DNA from: Nothopassalora personata
Taxonomy: Eukaryota > Ascomycota > Dothideomycetes > Mycosphaerellales > Mycosphaerellaceae
Reading direction: 5' to 3'
NCBI GenBank assembly: GCA_033816765.1
Contig: CM066288.1
Coordinates: forward strand, 868,001-932,000
DNA length: 64,000 nucleotides
In this document: one piece after another, positions 9,336-20,385 of the stretch
Numbering within the stretch: the stretch's first letter is position 1
Layout of the letters: every line of letters begins with the position of its first letter
Notes under the pieces: model-generated
What the model was told of the DNA's origin: nothing
Database searches by the model: none
Seen by the model: the letters and a program-made list of their open reading frames with translations, nothing else
Position numbers and translations under genes: made by a program

Positions 9336-10994
9336 GCAGCATATGCAGACGAGTTATGCATTGCAAGTATCATTGTCACGCTGAGAAGGACCATCGCCTT
9401 TGGCCCAATGTTCACGTCGACTCAGTGTCCCGGTGACAGTGACTGGGTTTCGGGCCTGAAGAGCGATCTTGACCGTGGCGGCAGGGACCGAGCAGGATGC
9501 GGGTGGTAAGTGAGACTTCTGATCTATGTGATTGGTGCTGACTTACTGTCATCACTTTTGTACGGCCTGCGAGAAACCACTCTCTTTCTCTTCTTTGAGC
9601 AGTTCGTTTGCAGCAGACGTTCGATGATGATAAGTACGATGGCCCTCAGTCCTACGAAAAAAGCTTCAGAGCGGCGTCTGCCACCCAGCTCGGAGCTGGA
9701 GAGGGATGGCTTGGACACCGTGTCAGCCTGCTCAACTCTTCAGAAAGCCCCAGAACGGTTTCTGGGCGAAGGTGGACGACCAAACGCTGTTGATACTGCC
9801 TCTGTACGATCATGTCGGTACGACTTGCCATGCGCTTGTCCGTCATCTGTCTTTCTCCGAGGCCCTGCGTGCAGCAGTGACTACGATGAAAAAAAAAAGA
9901 TGAGAGCCCAGCCATGCCACCACCCTGCCGCTAACTGTGCCAGCTTCCAGAATGTCTGTCGAGGAGTGTCGATTAAAGGAGGGTAATGCCCATAGGCCCG
10001 CTTCAAGCCCGATATCAATCCTACACTCGAGGAAGACCACCTAGGGACTGGAGTGACGAGTCTCGACACGATAGTGCCAAGCATCGAGTCGATTCATCAG
10101 CCCAGCTTGCAAATCGAGCCAATGAGTCTCGATACTTGCGCACCAAGCCTCAAGTCGACCCAACTGCTGACGCTACATGTACCACCGTCCGCTTGCTAGT
10201 CGGCGAGGCGTGAGCCCGGAACCGAATCTTGTCGAGCTGTACCAGCGAGTATCGGTGCAGGCGTCCCTGTACCAATCCTCCAGCTGGAACTGTGACAGTG
10301 ACCCGGAGGCGAGTCTCGATGCTTCCGCACCAAGCCTCCAGCCAGCCAGGAGCAGGCACTTCAGCTCGATTCGAATCGCCTAGCCAACGAGTGCACAGCT
10401 TTTGCCGACTCTCGAGTCGCTGTTTGGGCATGAACGGCAGGTGCATGAGCCGAGTCGCGCAGGGCACCTCGGGCGAGTCTCGATGCTTGCGCACCAAGCC
10501 TCTAGCCGTATGGTGCAGAGTGCGACGAACGGCGAGTATTAGTGTGTGTCGTACTGGTTCAAGTGTTCTGTGTGCTGGCAGAGGGTAGCGGAGGGTGGAG
10601 GTCATGGTTGTGGAAGCTCTCCGATGTTGGTCGGAAGTTCAAGGTTGGTGAGAGGAGGCGGCTATAAGTATTTTCTTGCGACTGTGCACGGCCCCTCAAG
10701 CAAACGGAAGTGGCGACGTTACACAAAGAGAGGATGCTTCTCGGCTTGCTTCTGAGCGACGCTAGTCGGTGAATGCAATGCCAATCTGGCTGCCCAAACC
10801 TGAAACGCATAACGCACAAACCCAACAATCACCTGGTGAACGTCAAGAGACCTTCGAAGTGCTCAAATGTCTGGACGGGTTTTTCTCCAAAGTTGCATCA
10901 TTGAGCCTGTCGCAAGTTCTCAAGTCTCCACCACGCATCACCATCATCTCTCAGCTGAATATTTGAGACTGCCGCAACCACGCGACTTCTCGAC
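9336..10994. other. 1.66-kb gene-less stretch with diverged direct repeats
   Basis: No ORF here has recognisable protein features. Reading frames over 10150-10605 are created by the repeat copies described separately. There is an A10 run near 9892. The last 200 bases are the likely promoter of the coiled-coil gene. Confidence 0.5.
10058..10505 (+). repeat. four diverged direct repeats around gagtctcgat...gcaccaagcct
   Basis: Three copies of about 31 bp start at 10124, 10311 and 10475 and share gagtctcgat, then ct(t/c)gcgcacc-like sequence and aagcct. A weaker fourth copy starts at 10058 (gagtctcgacacg ... gccaagcatcgagtcga). Start-to-start spacing is 66, 187 and 164 bp, so the unit is dispersed, not a tight tandem array. 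Copies are not identical, so the repeat is old. Confidence 0.6.
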
Positions 10995-13229
10995 ATGCAA
11001 CGCCGACAGGAGGAAGTCGAGGAAGTCGATACCCGTTTGACAAAGCGCAAGCACAGTCCTCCGCACTCTGACCGACCAAACCTCAGGAGCCTAGCTTCTA
11101 CACACAACGCCGATTTGCAAGAGATCCCGATTGAAGCGTCTAGGAGGCACCGAGCTCGTATACGCGCAAAACGTACAGCTGCTAAGCACGCACGGCAAGG
11201 CATGAAGAGCCATGATGAGGATCTCGATCAGGAAGGCTATGGTAGTGACATTGAAGCCATCGAGTCTAATGTGGAGGAGGTGGATGGAGAAGGCTCCGAG
11301 TCAGATAGCAATGCTGCTGATGAGATTGCTGCTTTCGAGGAGGAACGCGCTCGCCACTCTCGCCAAGACTGGTCTTATCGAGTCCACACGGCGCGAGGCA
11401 CCACCGCACCACGAAACGACGATGAGGAAACCACGCGGCAGCTTGACGATGCCGTTGAAGAAGATACTGTTGAGATCGAGGCTCTCCGACGCTCAACCCG
11501 GGCTCAGAGTGCTACCATCCGACCTGATCCCGGTCATCTGAATCGCTTTTCTCAGGTCACTGCAGCAACTCGACCAGGCACACGGCAGGCTGCCAAAGTC
11601 GCCGAATACAAGAAGTCCGAGGAGAAGTGGCAGAAGGAGTTTGAGCGGAAGCAGGAGATCATGCTCGAGCAGTACCAAGAGCTCCAAGACACCAAGTTGA
11701 AACTTGAACTTCTCGGGAAGGCGTTCGGTCCTTACGACCAGCAGGTTGCTCAGATCAGAAGGCTGGCGAACATCAACAAAGGCGGTGTACTGGCAGCCAT
11801 CGCAACTTGCCCAGCAGCGGCTGCTCAACCCACTCGGTCTGCCTTCAAGCTTCATAAGAACACGGCGGAGAACTTCAACAAGCTACCTGTGTATCAACCA
11901 CCTTCCGTGTCAGTCCGGCCGCGGACCTTGGCACAGAGGACAGCAGCACAGCCGATGATCGGTCACTTGGATGATCAAGACGTCGCTCGAGGCTTGTTTA
12001 ACTCTGATGCGAACGTGGAGATCAGAGCTCTGCAACAGCAGGTGACGACTCTGAAAGAAGAGGTCTTGCAGCTCGAGACCAAGGTCAGCGGTGAGGAAGA
12101 GCAGCTGGAGGATCTTACCACGCAATTGGGTGGGAAGAATGTCGATCTTGGTGATTTTCAACACGGGAACCAAGGCATCAAGCGGCAGGTTGCAGCTCAA
12201 CGCGTCAAGAATACCACGCAAGGTAAAGAGATCAAGGATCTCAAGAAACAGCTTAGGCAGTGTGGAGAGGAGAAGCAAGGTCTGGGGGAGCAGCTGGAGC
12301 CGGAGCGCGCCAGATTACAGGATCTCGAGCAACAGATCCAGCGACAGGAGACCGAGATGCATGGTCTGAGGGACCAGTTAAGTGCGACACAAGAAGAAGC
12401 CGATGGAAGCCAAGACATGAAAGACCAGTTCCAGCAACAGGCCACCAAGATCAGAGACCTTCAGAGCCAGATTACCACCAAGGAAGCCACGCTGCAGAAT
12501 GTCTTTGGCAAGCTCGACACGGTGGCGGAGACGAACAACAGCGCACAGGTCGAGCTGGCCAAGCTCAAAGCCGGTTCAGCCTCAAACATCAAGAAGATTG
12601 ATGACCAAGCTGCGCAGCTCAGCCGCCTCAACGCCAAGTGGAGTAGTGCGACCGCATTGATGAAGGAACATGGCGTTGACGACATCAACGGGGTGCGCGC
12701 TTTGCTTGCTCAGAAACGCAACAAGCAACGTCAGACTCAACAGAACAACGCCAACAAGAACGACGCGACTGGACTGATGAAAGAGTACCGGGTTGAGGAC
12801 ATTGACGGCCTCCGCACTGTCCTCGTCCAGAGATCTGCCAAGCTTTCTCAGCTGAGATCAGACATCGCCAGCATGAACGATGAGATCTCTACCCTCACAG
12901 CCGAGGTAACCATCAAGGACAATAAGCTCGCTGAAGCCGAGACGCAGGCCTCGTCTCGCGACATCCAGATCAAGAAACTAGAGTCCGAAGTCGCCAGCCT
13001 CAACAAGACCAACACAGGTTTCATCAAGCAAGTCGAGCAGCTGAAGAAGGACTTCGGTGCGTTCAGCAAGCGTTGCGAGAAGTGTGTCAGTTATCTTGCA
13101 CAAGTCATGGAGACGCTACGGAGCCATGGCATGGGACTTCCACAGCCACTCGAAGGCACTGCCTTCTCCGGATGGCATGACGAGAAGACGCCTGCTGAAG
13201 CGGTCGCTCTCTGGAGAGGTGACAAGTAG
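10995..13229 (+). CDS. long coiled-coil protein, function unknown
   Basis: One uninterrupted exon of 744 residues. The N-terminus is basic and NLS-like (TRLTKRKHSPPH, RRHRARIRAKRTAAKH). An acidic stretch follows at about residues 73-120 (EDLDQEGYGSDIEAIESNVEEVDGEGSESDSNAADE split by other residues). Residues about 200-250 and 340-700 show heptad-like Leu/Ile spacing with many Gln/Glu/Lys, typical of coiled coil. The C-terminus has a CEKC pair (KRCEKCVSYLAQVME) and ends GWHDEKTPAEAVALWRGDK. Two related blocks, ATALMKEHGVDDINGVRALL and ATGLMKEYRVEDIDGLRTVL, lie 39 residues apart. It could be a nuclear or spindle structural protein; I know no specific homologue. Confidence 0.8.
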   Translation: MQRRQEEVEEVDTRLTKRKHSPPHSDRPNLRSLASTHNADLQEIPIEASRRHRARIRAKRTAAKHARQGMKSHDEDLDQEGYGSDIEAIESNVEEVDGEGSESDSNAADEIAAFEEERARHSRQDWSYRVHTARGTTAPRNDDEETTRQLDDAVEEDTVEIEALRRSTRAQSATIRPDPGHLNRFSQVTAATRPGTRQAAKVAEYKKSEEKWQKEFERKQEIMLEQYQELQDTKLKLELLGKAFGPYDQQVAQIRRLANINKGGVLAAIATCPAAAAQPTRSAFKLHKNTAENFNKLPVYQPPSVSVRPRTLAQRTAAQPMIGHLDDQDVARGLFNSDANVEIRALQQQVTTLKEEVLQLETKVSGEEEQLEDLTTQLGGKNVDLGDFQHGNQGIKRQVAAQRVKNTTQGKEIKDLKKQLRQCGEEKQGLGEQLEPERARLQDLEQQIQRQETEMHGLRDQLSATQEEADGSQDMKDQFQQQATKIRDLQSQITTKEATLQNVFGKLDTVAETNNSAQVELAKLKAGSASNIKKIDDQAAQLSRLNAKWSSATALMKEHGVDDINGVRALLAQKRNKQRQTQQNNANKNDATGLMKEYRVEDIDGLRTVLVQRSAKLSQLRSDIASMNDEISTLTAEVTIKDNKLAEAETQASSRDIQIKKLESEVASLNKTNTGFIKQVEQLKKDFGAFSKRCEKCVSYLAQVMETLRSHGMGLPQPLEGTAFSGWHDEKTPAEAVALWRGDK

Positions 13230-13879
13230 ACAGTGCGCCACCGCTGTGCTCAATTTACATGCGCGATACCGTGTACCCATCCGCGCGCGCGACCCAGCAG
13301 CGTGGCAACGGAAAGCAGCTGCCAATGCATCAGCGAGGCCGAAGCGCAGGCGGAGCGAGGGCGAGTAAGTCTCGCGCCCACAACGACATCCTCGCATGTC
13401 ACACCTCCAGCAACGAGGCACACCTTCGCTGAAGCTGTAGGCAGCATATACTCCTCCGCATTCCGCAGTGGGTTAAGGCCAGCGTGCCAGCATGAGACGC
13501 TCTACCTATCCATCCCCTTGTCGACACGGTACGAGTTGACGTAGTGCCGCCGCGCAACGTGACAGCAAGCACCGCCTCTTCACCAACATCCTTCTCCCGG
13601 CTGTCCTTTTCCACTTCGTTCTGTACACTAATACTGCGGACGACTGATATATGCCCCAAGCGTTTGAATTTGAGATACCCTTTGCAGGACACCGAGAGGA
13701 ATTGGCGATTATCAAAACAAGATGCCCGAATGTGCGAGCATGACGACACGGATTCGACAGGACGGGTACGGACATGAGCAGAAGCTCGACTGTAGAATAG
13801 TCATTGGACACTCAAATCATTCAGCAGTACCGGCAACGCAACTTCAGCATGTGAAGCTAACTTCAGCTATGCTGAAGCC
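13230..13879. other. gene-less convergent intergenic region
   Basis: It separates the 3' ends of the coiled-coil gene and DBP6. Nothing coding is convincing. It contains the nested inverted repeat listed at 13842-13877. Confidence 0.5.
13842..13877. repeat. nested inverted repeat just after the DBP6 stop codon
   Basis: cttcagcat (13842-13850) pairs with atgctgaag (13869-13877). Inside them tgaag and cttca can pair around ctaa. The structure begins 3 bp beyond the DBP6 stop, so it would form a hairpin at the start of the 3' UTR. Confidence 0.45.
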
Positions 13880-16735
13880 TCACTTGCCACCACCATAAAC
13901 CTCGTCCTTCATGCCTTCCAGTACTTCTTCATACCTCTGCCTGACATCTTCATCTTGCATCCGCATCTTGACCTGCTCCACTAACGTCCTTCTACTGATG
14001 CCGACGACCTTGACGCCCGATATCGTCTCGTTGAACCATTTTCCTTCAGCTCTGGTGACCAGAGTCCACGCTTGGCCAGATCGCCCAGCTCTGGCTGTAC
14101 GGCCAACGCGATGTACGTAGCTTTCTACACTTCGTGGGACATCGTACTGCACAACGTGCGTGATGGGTCGACCGGCGATGCTGTCTAGACCACGTGCTGC
14201 GCGATCTGTGGAGACGATGATGGCTGGCTCGGACTGCTTTGATACGATGCGTGGTTTGGTGGTTTTGATGAGGGTTGTGATGTAGCGTGACCATGAAGGT
14301 TGGATGCCCTTTAGGAGATGGCTGAGGCGGGTGGCCGATTCATTCCGGGAAGTGAAGACCAGGACTGTGGGTACGTCCCTTTGAGATGTCCTCGCCGCTT
14401 GCTGAGCTCTCATCTTGCCTTGGTATGCAGTGTTGGCTATTTCCCGTTTGCGACTTGGATCCATGAGTGTTGTGTCGATCTCATCTTCACTTGCACTGCT
14501 CTCGCGGATGCTCGAGTCGTCGTCATCCCTCTCGATGCCTGAAGAGATGCTCGAGCTGTCATCAGAATCGGAATCTGGGTCGGTATCAGCGTCGTTCGAT
14601 TCTTTGCCATCGCCCTCCCGCAGTACGCGCGTGCGCAGGAGCTCGAATGCAACTAATGGCTTCTCAGCACCATCTCCAACGGGAATGCTATACTCGACGA
14701 GCGTCCGTGGTAGCTCAAAGCCGTCTGCTGTCTGCCTAACGCCATCTTCATCCGATGCTCCAGCTCCAGCAACTGCTTGCTGTTCACTCTCCGTGCCTCG
14801 AACCACCATCATCCGCGGGCGTCGTAGCTTGAGTGTGCTAAGCTTCGAGATATCCTTGGTCATGGTTGCCGACAGGATGACTTTGCGTATCTTGCGTTCT
14901 CTCCATTCTTCCCAGCGTCCTTTTTGCCGAAGATAGCGCTCACGTGCGTCCTGTTCCTCAATCGTCCTGGGACGCTCCACTTCTGCATTCAAAGACTCAA
15001 GGAAACCCTCGTACTGATTGTCCAAAAGCTTGTCAGCTTCATCAATCACGAGCCACTTTAGATGTACAAGGCTGAAGCCAAGAGTATTGTTGATATGTTC
15101 AAGCAGACGTCCTGGCGTGGCAACGAGAATGTTGACTGCTGAGTTGTAGGTAGGTACATGCTGAACGAGTCCGTTGACAGCATCATCTATTCGCTGCTGC
15201 TCCTTTGCATCGACGTAGTCATCACCGTCGTCCTCATGATGGCCAGGATATAGCTGAGATGTAGCTTTCGCAACGAGAGCTTTGTACCCTGCCGGGTCAT
15301 ATCGTCGTCCGTGGTTGATAATCTTGCCTTGCTCATCTCCAAAAGTGCCGCTGGACCCTGACATACCAATGCGGATGTCACTACCCTTAGAGAGGCTCTC
15401 GGCGACCGCAGCAACCTGCACGACAAGCTCTCTGGTAGGAACAATGATTAGCGCACTGAGCTCGCCAGGTGTACGAGATTGTCGTAGTGCTTCAATGATC
15501 GGTAGAAGATAAGCCATAGTCTTACCGCTACCAGTCGGTGCACTGACAGCAAGGTCCGGCACGATGTCCTCGGTAGCTGGCGGGTACAACGACCCAGGAG
15601 TGCCGGGCTGAAGCAGTATGGGTAACAGTGTTTGCTGCACTGGTAGTGCGCTATCAAACGTAAGCTTGGCAAGACGATCGCAGACCTCTGGCCGGAGACC
15701 AAGATCCTTGAACGTGGCTTTTGTGTCCGAAGGCACGACTGTTGGTTTCGCAAGCCACTCCGGCAAAGCATCATTTTCGTTCTGGAATTCAGGCGTGGGC
15801 GTTCGTTCTCGATCTGGGAGCTCCAGGTCTCGCACAACAGGCTGTGTCGGCAGCCTTTGAAAGCTTTCTTCTTCATGTACAGATATTGATCGCTTTGCCG
15901 ACTTCTGAAACTTGCTAATCACAGAAGCGTGCTTCGAAAGATGTTCATCGTCTTCCTGTTCAGCATGCTCGCCTTGCGTTTCTGCTAAAACACTTTCCAG
16001 CTTGTGCCGGCGCTTCTTGTGTTTGGGAAGAGCAGCATCGTCCTTCCCCGTAGCTGGCGCCTCTGCTTCCTTGGAAGGCTCTTCGTCGTCTCTTAAGCCG
16101 TCTGTCTTTTGTACGCGAGCTTCTGTTTGCACAGGCTGCTCTTCCATGTCCACATCTTCATCCCGAGCCTGACCTTGCGCACCTGCCGTCCCCGGATTGC
16201 TTTTCCGCTCCTTCTTTCTCTCTTTCTTCGCTATCGATTCGTCCTGCTCCGGTGGGGTCGTTGTTGGATCATCTGGTCCTTGCGAGACTTGGGTGTCGGT
16301 CGCAGTGGTTTCAGCAGCTCCGCCAGCCTTCTGAGCTGCCTTGCGAGCTGCTCGTGCCTCTTTTTCTAGCTTATGCCGCTTCTTTGCATTCTTGATGTGC
16401 GCAAACTCGCCCTGCGGCTGTGGTCCAGCATGTTGCTTGACATCTGCCTCAGGTTCTGCTTCGAGTTCTGGCTGCGGCGCGGCCTCTTTCACTGAATCTG
16501 CTGCAACTTTCTGCTCTACTCTCTTCGGCTGGACAACGTTAGCAGGATCAACGCCCTTCTTCTTCTTCAATTTCTTCGCTTTGCGCTCGGCGACCTCTTC
16601 CTCTGTCCTCTCTCGTTTCCGCTTCTGCTCCGGCACTGGCGCTGGCTGAGCTTCAGGGACTGCAGGTGTTGTCGCCGGTGACTCGGCGACCACTGGTTTC
16701 TTCGGCGGGATGTATCGCTTGTACAGAGTCGCCAT
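13880..16735 (-). CDS. DBP6: ATP-dependent RNA helicase DBP6 (DEAD box, DDX51 type)
   Basis: Single exon. I start at the ATG at 16735 ([16 protein letters not shown]), which matches fungal Dbp6 N-termini; an in-frame ATG 45 bases upstream is less likely. Length is 951 residues. The first 350 are Lys/Glu/Ala-rich with repeated KKLKKKK and KKERKKERK stretches. Helicase motifs are complete: LPVQQTLLP (Q motif), SAPTGSGKT near residue 395, [22 protein letters not shown] near 565, SATMT near 620, [20 protein letters not shown] near 843 and [13 protein letters not shown] near 880. An acidic insert ([11 protein letters not shown]) separates the RecA lobes. Dbp6 acts in the nucleolus in early 60S ribosomal subunit assembly. 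Confidence 0.93.
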   Translation of the reverse strand: MATLYKRYIPPKKPVVAESPATTPAVPEAQPAPVPEQKRKRERTEEEVAERKAKKLKKKKGVDPANVVQPKRVEQKVAADSVKEAAPQPELEAEPEADVKQHAGPQPQGEFAHIKNAKKRHKLEKEARAARKAAQKAGGAAETTATDTQVSQGPDDPTTTPPEQDESIAKKERKKERKSNPGTAGAQGQARDEDVDMEEQPVQTEARVQKTDGLRDDEEPSKEAEAPATGKDDAALPKHKKRRHKLESVLAETQGEHAEQEDDEHLSKHASVISKFQKSAKRSISVHEEESFQRLPTQPVVRDLELPDRERTPTPEFQNENDALPEWLAKPTVVPSDTKATFKDLGLRPEVCDRLAKLTFDSALPVQQTLLPILLQPGTPGSLYPPATEDIVPDLAVSAPTGSGKTMAYLLPIIEALRQSRTPGELSALIIVPTRELVVQVAAVAESLSKGSDIRIGMSGSSGTFGDEQGKIINHGRRYDPAGYKALVAKATSQLYPGHHEDDGDDYVDAKEQQRIDDAVNGLVQHVPTYNSAVNILVATPGRLLEHINNTLGFSLVHLKWLVIDEADKLLDNQYEGFLESLNAEVERPRTIEEQDARERYLRQKGRWEEWRERKIRKVILSATMTKDISKLSTLKLRRPRMMVVRGTESEQQAVAGAGASDEDGVRQTADGFELPRTLVEYSIPVGDGAEKPLVAFELLRTRVLREGDGKESNDADTDPDSDSDDSSSISSGIERDDDDSSIRESSASEDEIDTTLMDPSRKREIANTAYQGKMRAQQAARTSQRDVPTVLVFTSRNESATRLSHLLKGIQPSWSRYITTLIKTTKPRIVSKQSEPAIIVSTDRAARGLDSIAGRPITHVVQYDVPRSVESYVHRVGRTARAGRSGQAWTLVTRAEGKWFNETISGVKVVGISRRTLVEQVKMRMQDEDVRQRYEEVLEGMKDEVYGGGK

Positions 16736-17069
16736 TTCTCGACATTGATGGATGTCGACCGGCAGAATCCTGGGACCCAAACTTTTGGTTGCGAGAAATC
16801 ATCTCACCGCCCTCGCTTGCTCGGAAGCTGCACCGAAGAAGCGAGACACGCTACATGTCCATGGAATCTCCTCTCCCAGTGCCTCGTTCCTGAACTTCAA
16901 GCTTTACACGACCATTATCGCCGTAGCAATATTCCGACGACCCTTCAGTCTAGATGCAGATATGCCGTGGCTGAAGGCCTACATCCTCTGGCCGAATCGA
17001 TAGCATCGGCTGTATCGCGCCTGCCGCGACATCAATAAATACCTTTCCAAAACGAAATAAATTGCCAAC
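16736..17069. promoter_or_regulatory. divergent promoter region (DBP6 / GPI3)
   Basis: A 334-bp gap between two divergent starts. No clear TATA box or palindrome was seen. ORFs across it are short and overlap both leaders. Confidence 0.45.
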
Positions 17070-18821
17070 ATGCCTTACAATATTGCGTGAGTCCTGATAT
17101 TGACCCGATCCGGCGAGAAGCCTCATAGTGCCATGGCTGCGGCTAACAGGTCCAAGCATGGTCTCTGACTTCTTCTACCCGCAGCCCGGTGGTGTAGAAA
17201 GTCACATTTATCATGTCTCCAGCGTGAGGAACCTATCTGGAAAGCATGCACTGCAATCTGGCTGACCTGTCGACAGAAACTCATCGATCGTGGCCACAAG
17301 GTGATAATTATCACTCACGCATATCACAATCCCACCCGGTCTGGCATCCGTTATCTCACGAACCGGCTTAAAGTCTATCACTTACCGCACTGGGTCGTCT
17401 ACCGTTCGACAACGTTCCCGACAGTCTTCTCTTCCTTCCCACATCTGCGACAAATCTTCATCAGAGAGCAGATTCAGATTGTCCATGGCCATGCCTCGCT
17501 GAGCAATCTTTGCCACGAAGGACTGCTTCATGCGAGAACTATGGGCCTGCACACCGTTTTCACCGACCACAGTCTCTTCGGCTTCAGCGATGCGGCTAGT
17601 ATTCTCGCGAATAAGCTCCTGAAGTTCAGCTTGAGTGATGTCGGCCACGTCATATGTGTCAGTCATACTTGGTATGTGTTGAATTCGGGTGAACTGAGGA
17701 TGTTGAGCTGATGAGCGTCCAGCAAGGAGAATACTACCCTTCGGGCTTCATTGAATCCACTCGCCGTCTCAGTCATACCCAACGCGGTGGTACCGAGCAA
17801 CTTCAGGCCCCTCCAGCCTCACGAAGTCCAAGGCTTCATGCACAGCGACAAAGGTGCCCTTCTCCCCACTCCACCAGATCCAAGTAAACCAGTCGGACCA
17901 GGAGACCCGATCACGATCATCGTCATCTCTCGTCTGTTCTATAACAAGGGGACAGATCTTCTGATTTCTGCGCTGCCACTATTACTACGCCGTCATGAGA
18001 ACCTGCGCTTCATCATTGCTGGTTCTGGGCCGAAAGCCATTGATCTCGAGCAGACGCTAGATTCTTTGCCGCAGCAGCTCGTATACACGCCATCCGGACA
18101 AAGCCGAGTCGTGCTGCTGGGTAGTATTCGACACGAAGAAGTTCGAGATGTCATGGTTCGCGGTCACCTACTTCTGTCCACATCACTTACCGAAGCCTTT
18201 GGCACTGTCCTGGTCGAGGCCGCCTCTTGTGGGCTGATGGTGGTTGCAACCCGAGTTGGTGGAGTGCCAGAAGTCTTGCCTGGCAACATGACAGTCTTCG
18301 TCCTGCCGGAAGTGGAGGATGTGGTTCGTGGCGTCACAGAAGCCGTTGGTCTGCTCACCTCTCGGACAGTTCGTCGTGATAAGTTCCACGACCTGGTTAA
18401 GAACATGTACTCCTGGTCCGATATTGCACGGAGGACCGAGCGCGTATACGACTTGATGACTGGCAACCCACCTGCAGCAGACAACGAAGGTTTTTACGAT
18501 GACGATTGGACTAACTACGGCGCCCCTGCGCAGAACAGCAACGCACTTATGGATCGACTCAAGCGATACTATGGCTGCGGCGTCTGGGCTGGAAAGCTGT
18601 TCGTTATCGTGGTGGTGATCGACTATCTAATCTACTGTTTCCTGGAGATCATGTATCCCCGGGAGAAGATCGACATCTGCAAAGCGTGGCCTGCCATACC
18701 GCCGAAGATGTCTAACGGAGATTTCGAGCAAGGCCTTGTCAACGGTGACGTCGAGAGATTCGGGACCTTGAACAAGGCAAGACGAAGGCGGAGAGAGCCC
18801 GGGTTCGTCGAGCACGATTGA
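17070..18821 (+). CDS. GPI3: GPI3/PIG-A, catalytic subunit of phosphatidylinositol N-acetylglucosaminyltransferase
   Basis: Four exons: 17070-17086, 17157-17223, 17277-17671 and 17723-18821, giving 525 residues. Introns are 70, 53 and 51 nt. The joined N-terminus reads [20 protein letters not shown] then [17 protein letters not shown], as in PIG-A proteins; the third junction restores [16 protein letters not shown]. Other marks are [37 protein letters not shown] and [15 protein letters not shown], whose Glu-x7-Glu is the GT4 donor-binding motif. A C-terminal hydrophobic segment ([17 protein letters not shown]) anchors it in the ER with the active site in the cytosol. It transfers GlcNAc from UDP-GlcNAc to phosphatidylinositol, the first step of GPI-anchor synthesis. 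The first exon is only 17 nt. Confidence 0.94.
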
Positions 18822-18903
18822 TCTGGATACCAAACATGATTCCAGATCAGTCGCTATGCACAAATACTATACAAATCTCTACCAGGCTGCAACAACATTT
18901 ACA

Positions 18904-20385
18904 TTACACCCTCTCTGCATCAGTGGCATGTCCGACTGGTCCGGTCACGCTGTAATCCATGGTAACAAAAGCCCTATCAACCTCATCTAACCCTTCACAG
19001 CAATACTGCAGCGTCTCAGCAATATCATGACTGCGATAAAGCTTCGTATCCGCTGGCAGGAGCACATCATACTCAACCCAAATTCCATCGCCCGCATGGT
19101 ACGCCACAACACTCTTGAACCCATCGACAACGGGACTGAAGCGGTACGCCAGATACATCAGTTTCTTCTGCAGCTTCTCATTCGCGGCCTGTCCAGAGAG
19201 GCGGATGACATTTTCGAAGCAGGTCTCGCCCCAGTCGTAAATAATAAACAGCGAGAGGAGACCAGCACCGACAGGATCCAGCCACCAGACGTCGGCGTAA
19301 TAACCTATCACCGGGAAGAGCAGAGAGAGCGTATTGAAGATGACATCCGTCTTGCAATCCTGCGCCAGGGCCTGGACTTGGGTAGTCTTGATGGGAATGC
19401 ACCCGAACCAGATGACGCCCTTCACAACGACTGTGGCTACCAACGCCCCGATTGCTATCGCAGGTAGTTGCTCTGCTTTTCCCTTCAGAGGCATGATCTT
19501 CTCGACGGATTCCTGCAGAATCTGCGCGAAAGATATGACCATGATGATACTGAAGACTAGAATGCCTAAAGGTTCCAGTCTCTTTCGCCCGACGGGGAAT
19601 TTCTTGTTGAGAAAGGAGAGGCGCCAGGAGACGACTTTGTTCGTTGTCCAGACGATGAGCGTGCAGAGGAGGTCCAAGGCTGAGTCTGTCAAAGATGCGA
19701 TGAGGGAGAGGGACCCCGAGTTGAAGGCCGCGACGATCTTTCCGATCAGAAGGATTATGTTGGCGATGACATTGACGTTGATTGCGATTTTGGCACGCTT
19801 CTCTGCATTGTTGCGTTTCTCTTTCTCGTCTTCGGGGAGCAGTTCGTGGATATTGCCCTGCACGGCTTGGATTCCTCCACCTCTTTCTTGGTCGCCGTCG
19901 TTGTCGGGATCGGGGTCCATTGATTCTAGGACGTCGTCTGCGACGGCCATGACGATTGCGTCGACTTCTAGCCAGTCGTTGAGGCGGTCGTTTTGCTCTT
20001 CGTAGAATTTCCGGACTTTCTTGTTTTTGATCTCTTTCAGCTCTTCTGCCGACTTGCGGAACTGCTCCAGTTCATTTCGATCTACGCTTTTGAGGAGCGT
20101 ATTCTTCAGCTCTTCTCTCCTGCGATCCTCGAGTGCTGTCTTGGCCGCATCTTTGAACCTCCAGACGTCGGGTTTGGGTCTGCGGTTCACTGCATCAGGG
20201 CGAGGCCTCGTGTCGTCTTTGCTCGCGTTGCCATTGGCGAATCTGTAGGAACGACTCCCCAGGCCGCTCTCCAAATCGTCCCGTCCACTGTTCCTACCCG
20301 CGGAGCTGGTAGGCCGAACGTTTCCGGCGTGTGATCGACGTGGTTGTTCGCGTTCTTTCGTGTTGATGGCACGTTTTCCAACCAT
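18904..20385 (-). CDS. cation diffusion facilitator, probable Mn-type
   Basis: Single exon, 493 residues. A charged N-terminal region of about 200 residues precedes the membrane domain, which starts near KIAINVNVIANIILLIGKIVA. TM2 has SLTDSALDLL, whose Asp-x3-Asp is the metal site form seen in Mn-CDF proteins in place of the His-x3-Asp of Zn-CDFs. TM5 has QDCKTDV with another Asp-x3-Asp. The cytosolic dimer domain follows (ANEKLQKKLMYLA ... KSVVAYHAGDGIWVEYDVLL). The protein should export Mn (or Fe) from the cytosol into vacuole or Golgi by proton antiport. Metal choice is inferred from the Asp pairs. It ends 82 bp from GPI3, tail to tail. Confidence 0.88.
   Translation of the reverse strand: MVGKRAINTKEREQPRRSHAGNVRPTSSAGRNSGRDDLESGLGSRSYRFANGNASKDDTRPRPDAVNRRPKPDVWRFKDAAKTALEDRRREELKNTLLKSVDRNELEQFRKSAEELKEIKNKKVRKFYEEQNDRLNDWLEVDAIVMAVADDVLESMDPDPDNDGDQERGGGIQAVQGNIHELLPEDEKEKRNNAEKRAKIAINVNVIANIILLIGKIVAAFNSGSLSLIASLTDSALDLLCTLIVWTTNKVVSWRLSFLNKKFPVGRKRLEPLGILVFSIIMVISFAQILQESVEKIMPLKGKAEQLPAIAIGALVATVVVKGVIWFGCIPIKTTQVQALAQDCKTDVIFNTLSLLFPVIGYYADVWWLDPVGAGLLSLFIIYDWGETCFENVIRLSGQAANEKLQKKLMYLAYRFSPVVDGFKSVVAYHAGDGIWVEYDVLLPADTKLYRSHDIAETLQYCCEGLDEVDRAFVTMDYSVTGPVGHATDAERV

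Noticed and set aside
9510..9986. 158-residue plus-strand frame
   Set aside because: No recognisable feature and it begins inside the VPS55 3' region; composition is as expected by chance.
10150..10605. 151-residue minus-strand frame after VPS55
   Set aside because: It is built from the direct repeats (similar residue runs recur with the repeat) and has no independent support.
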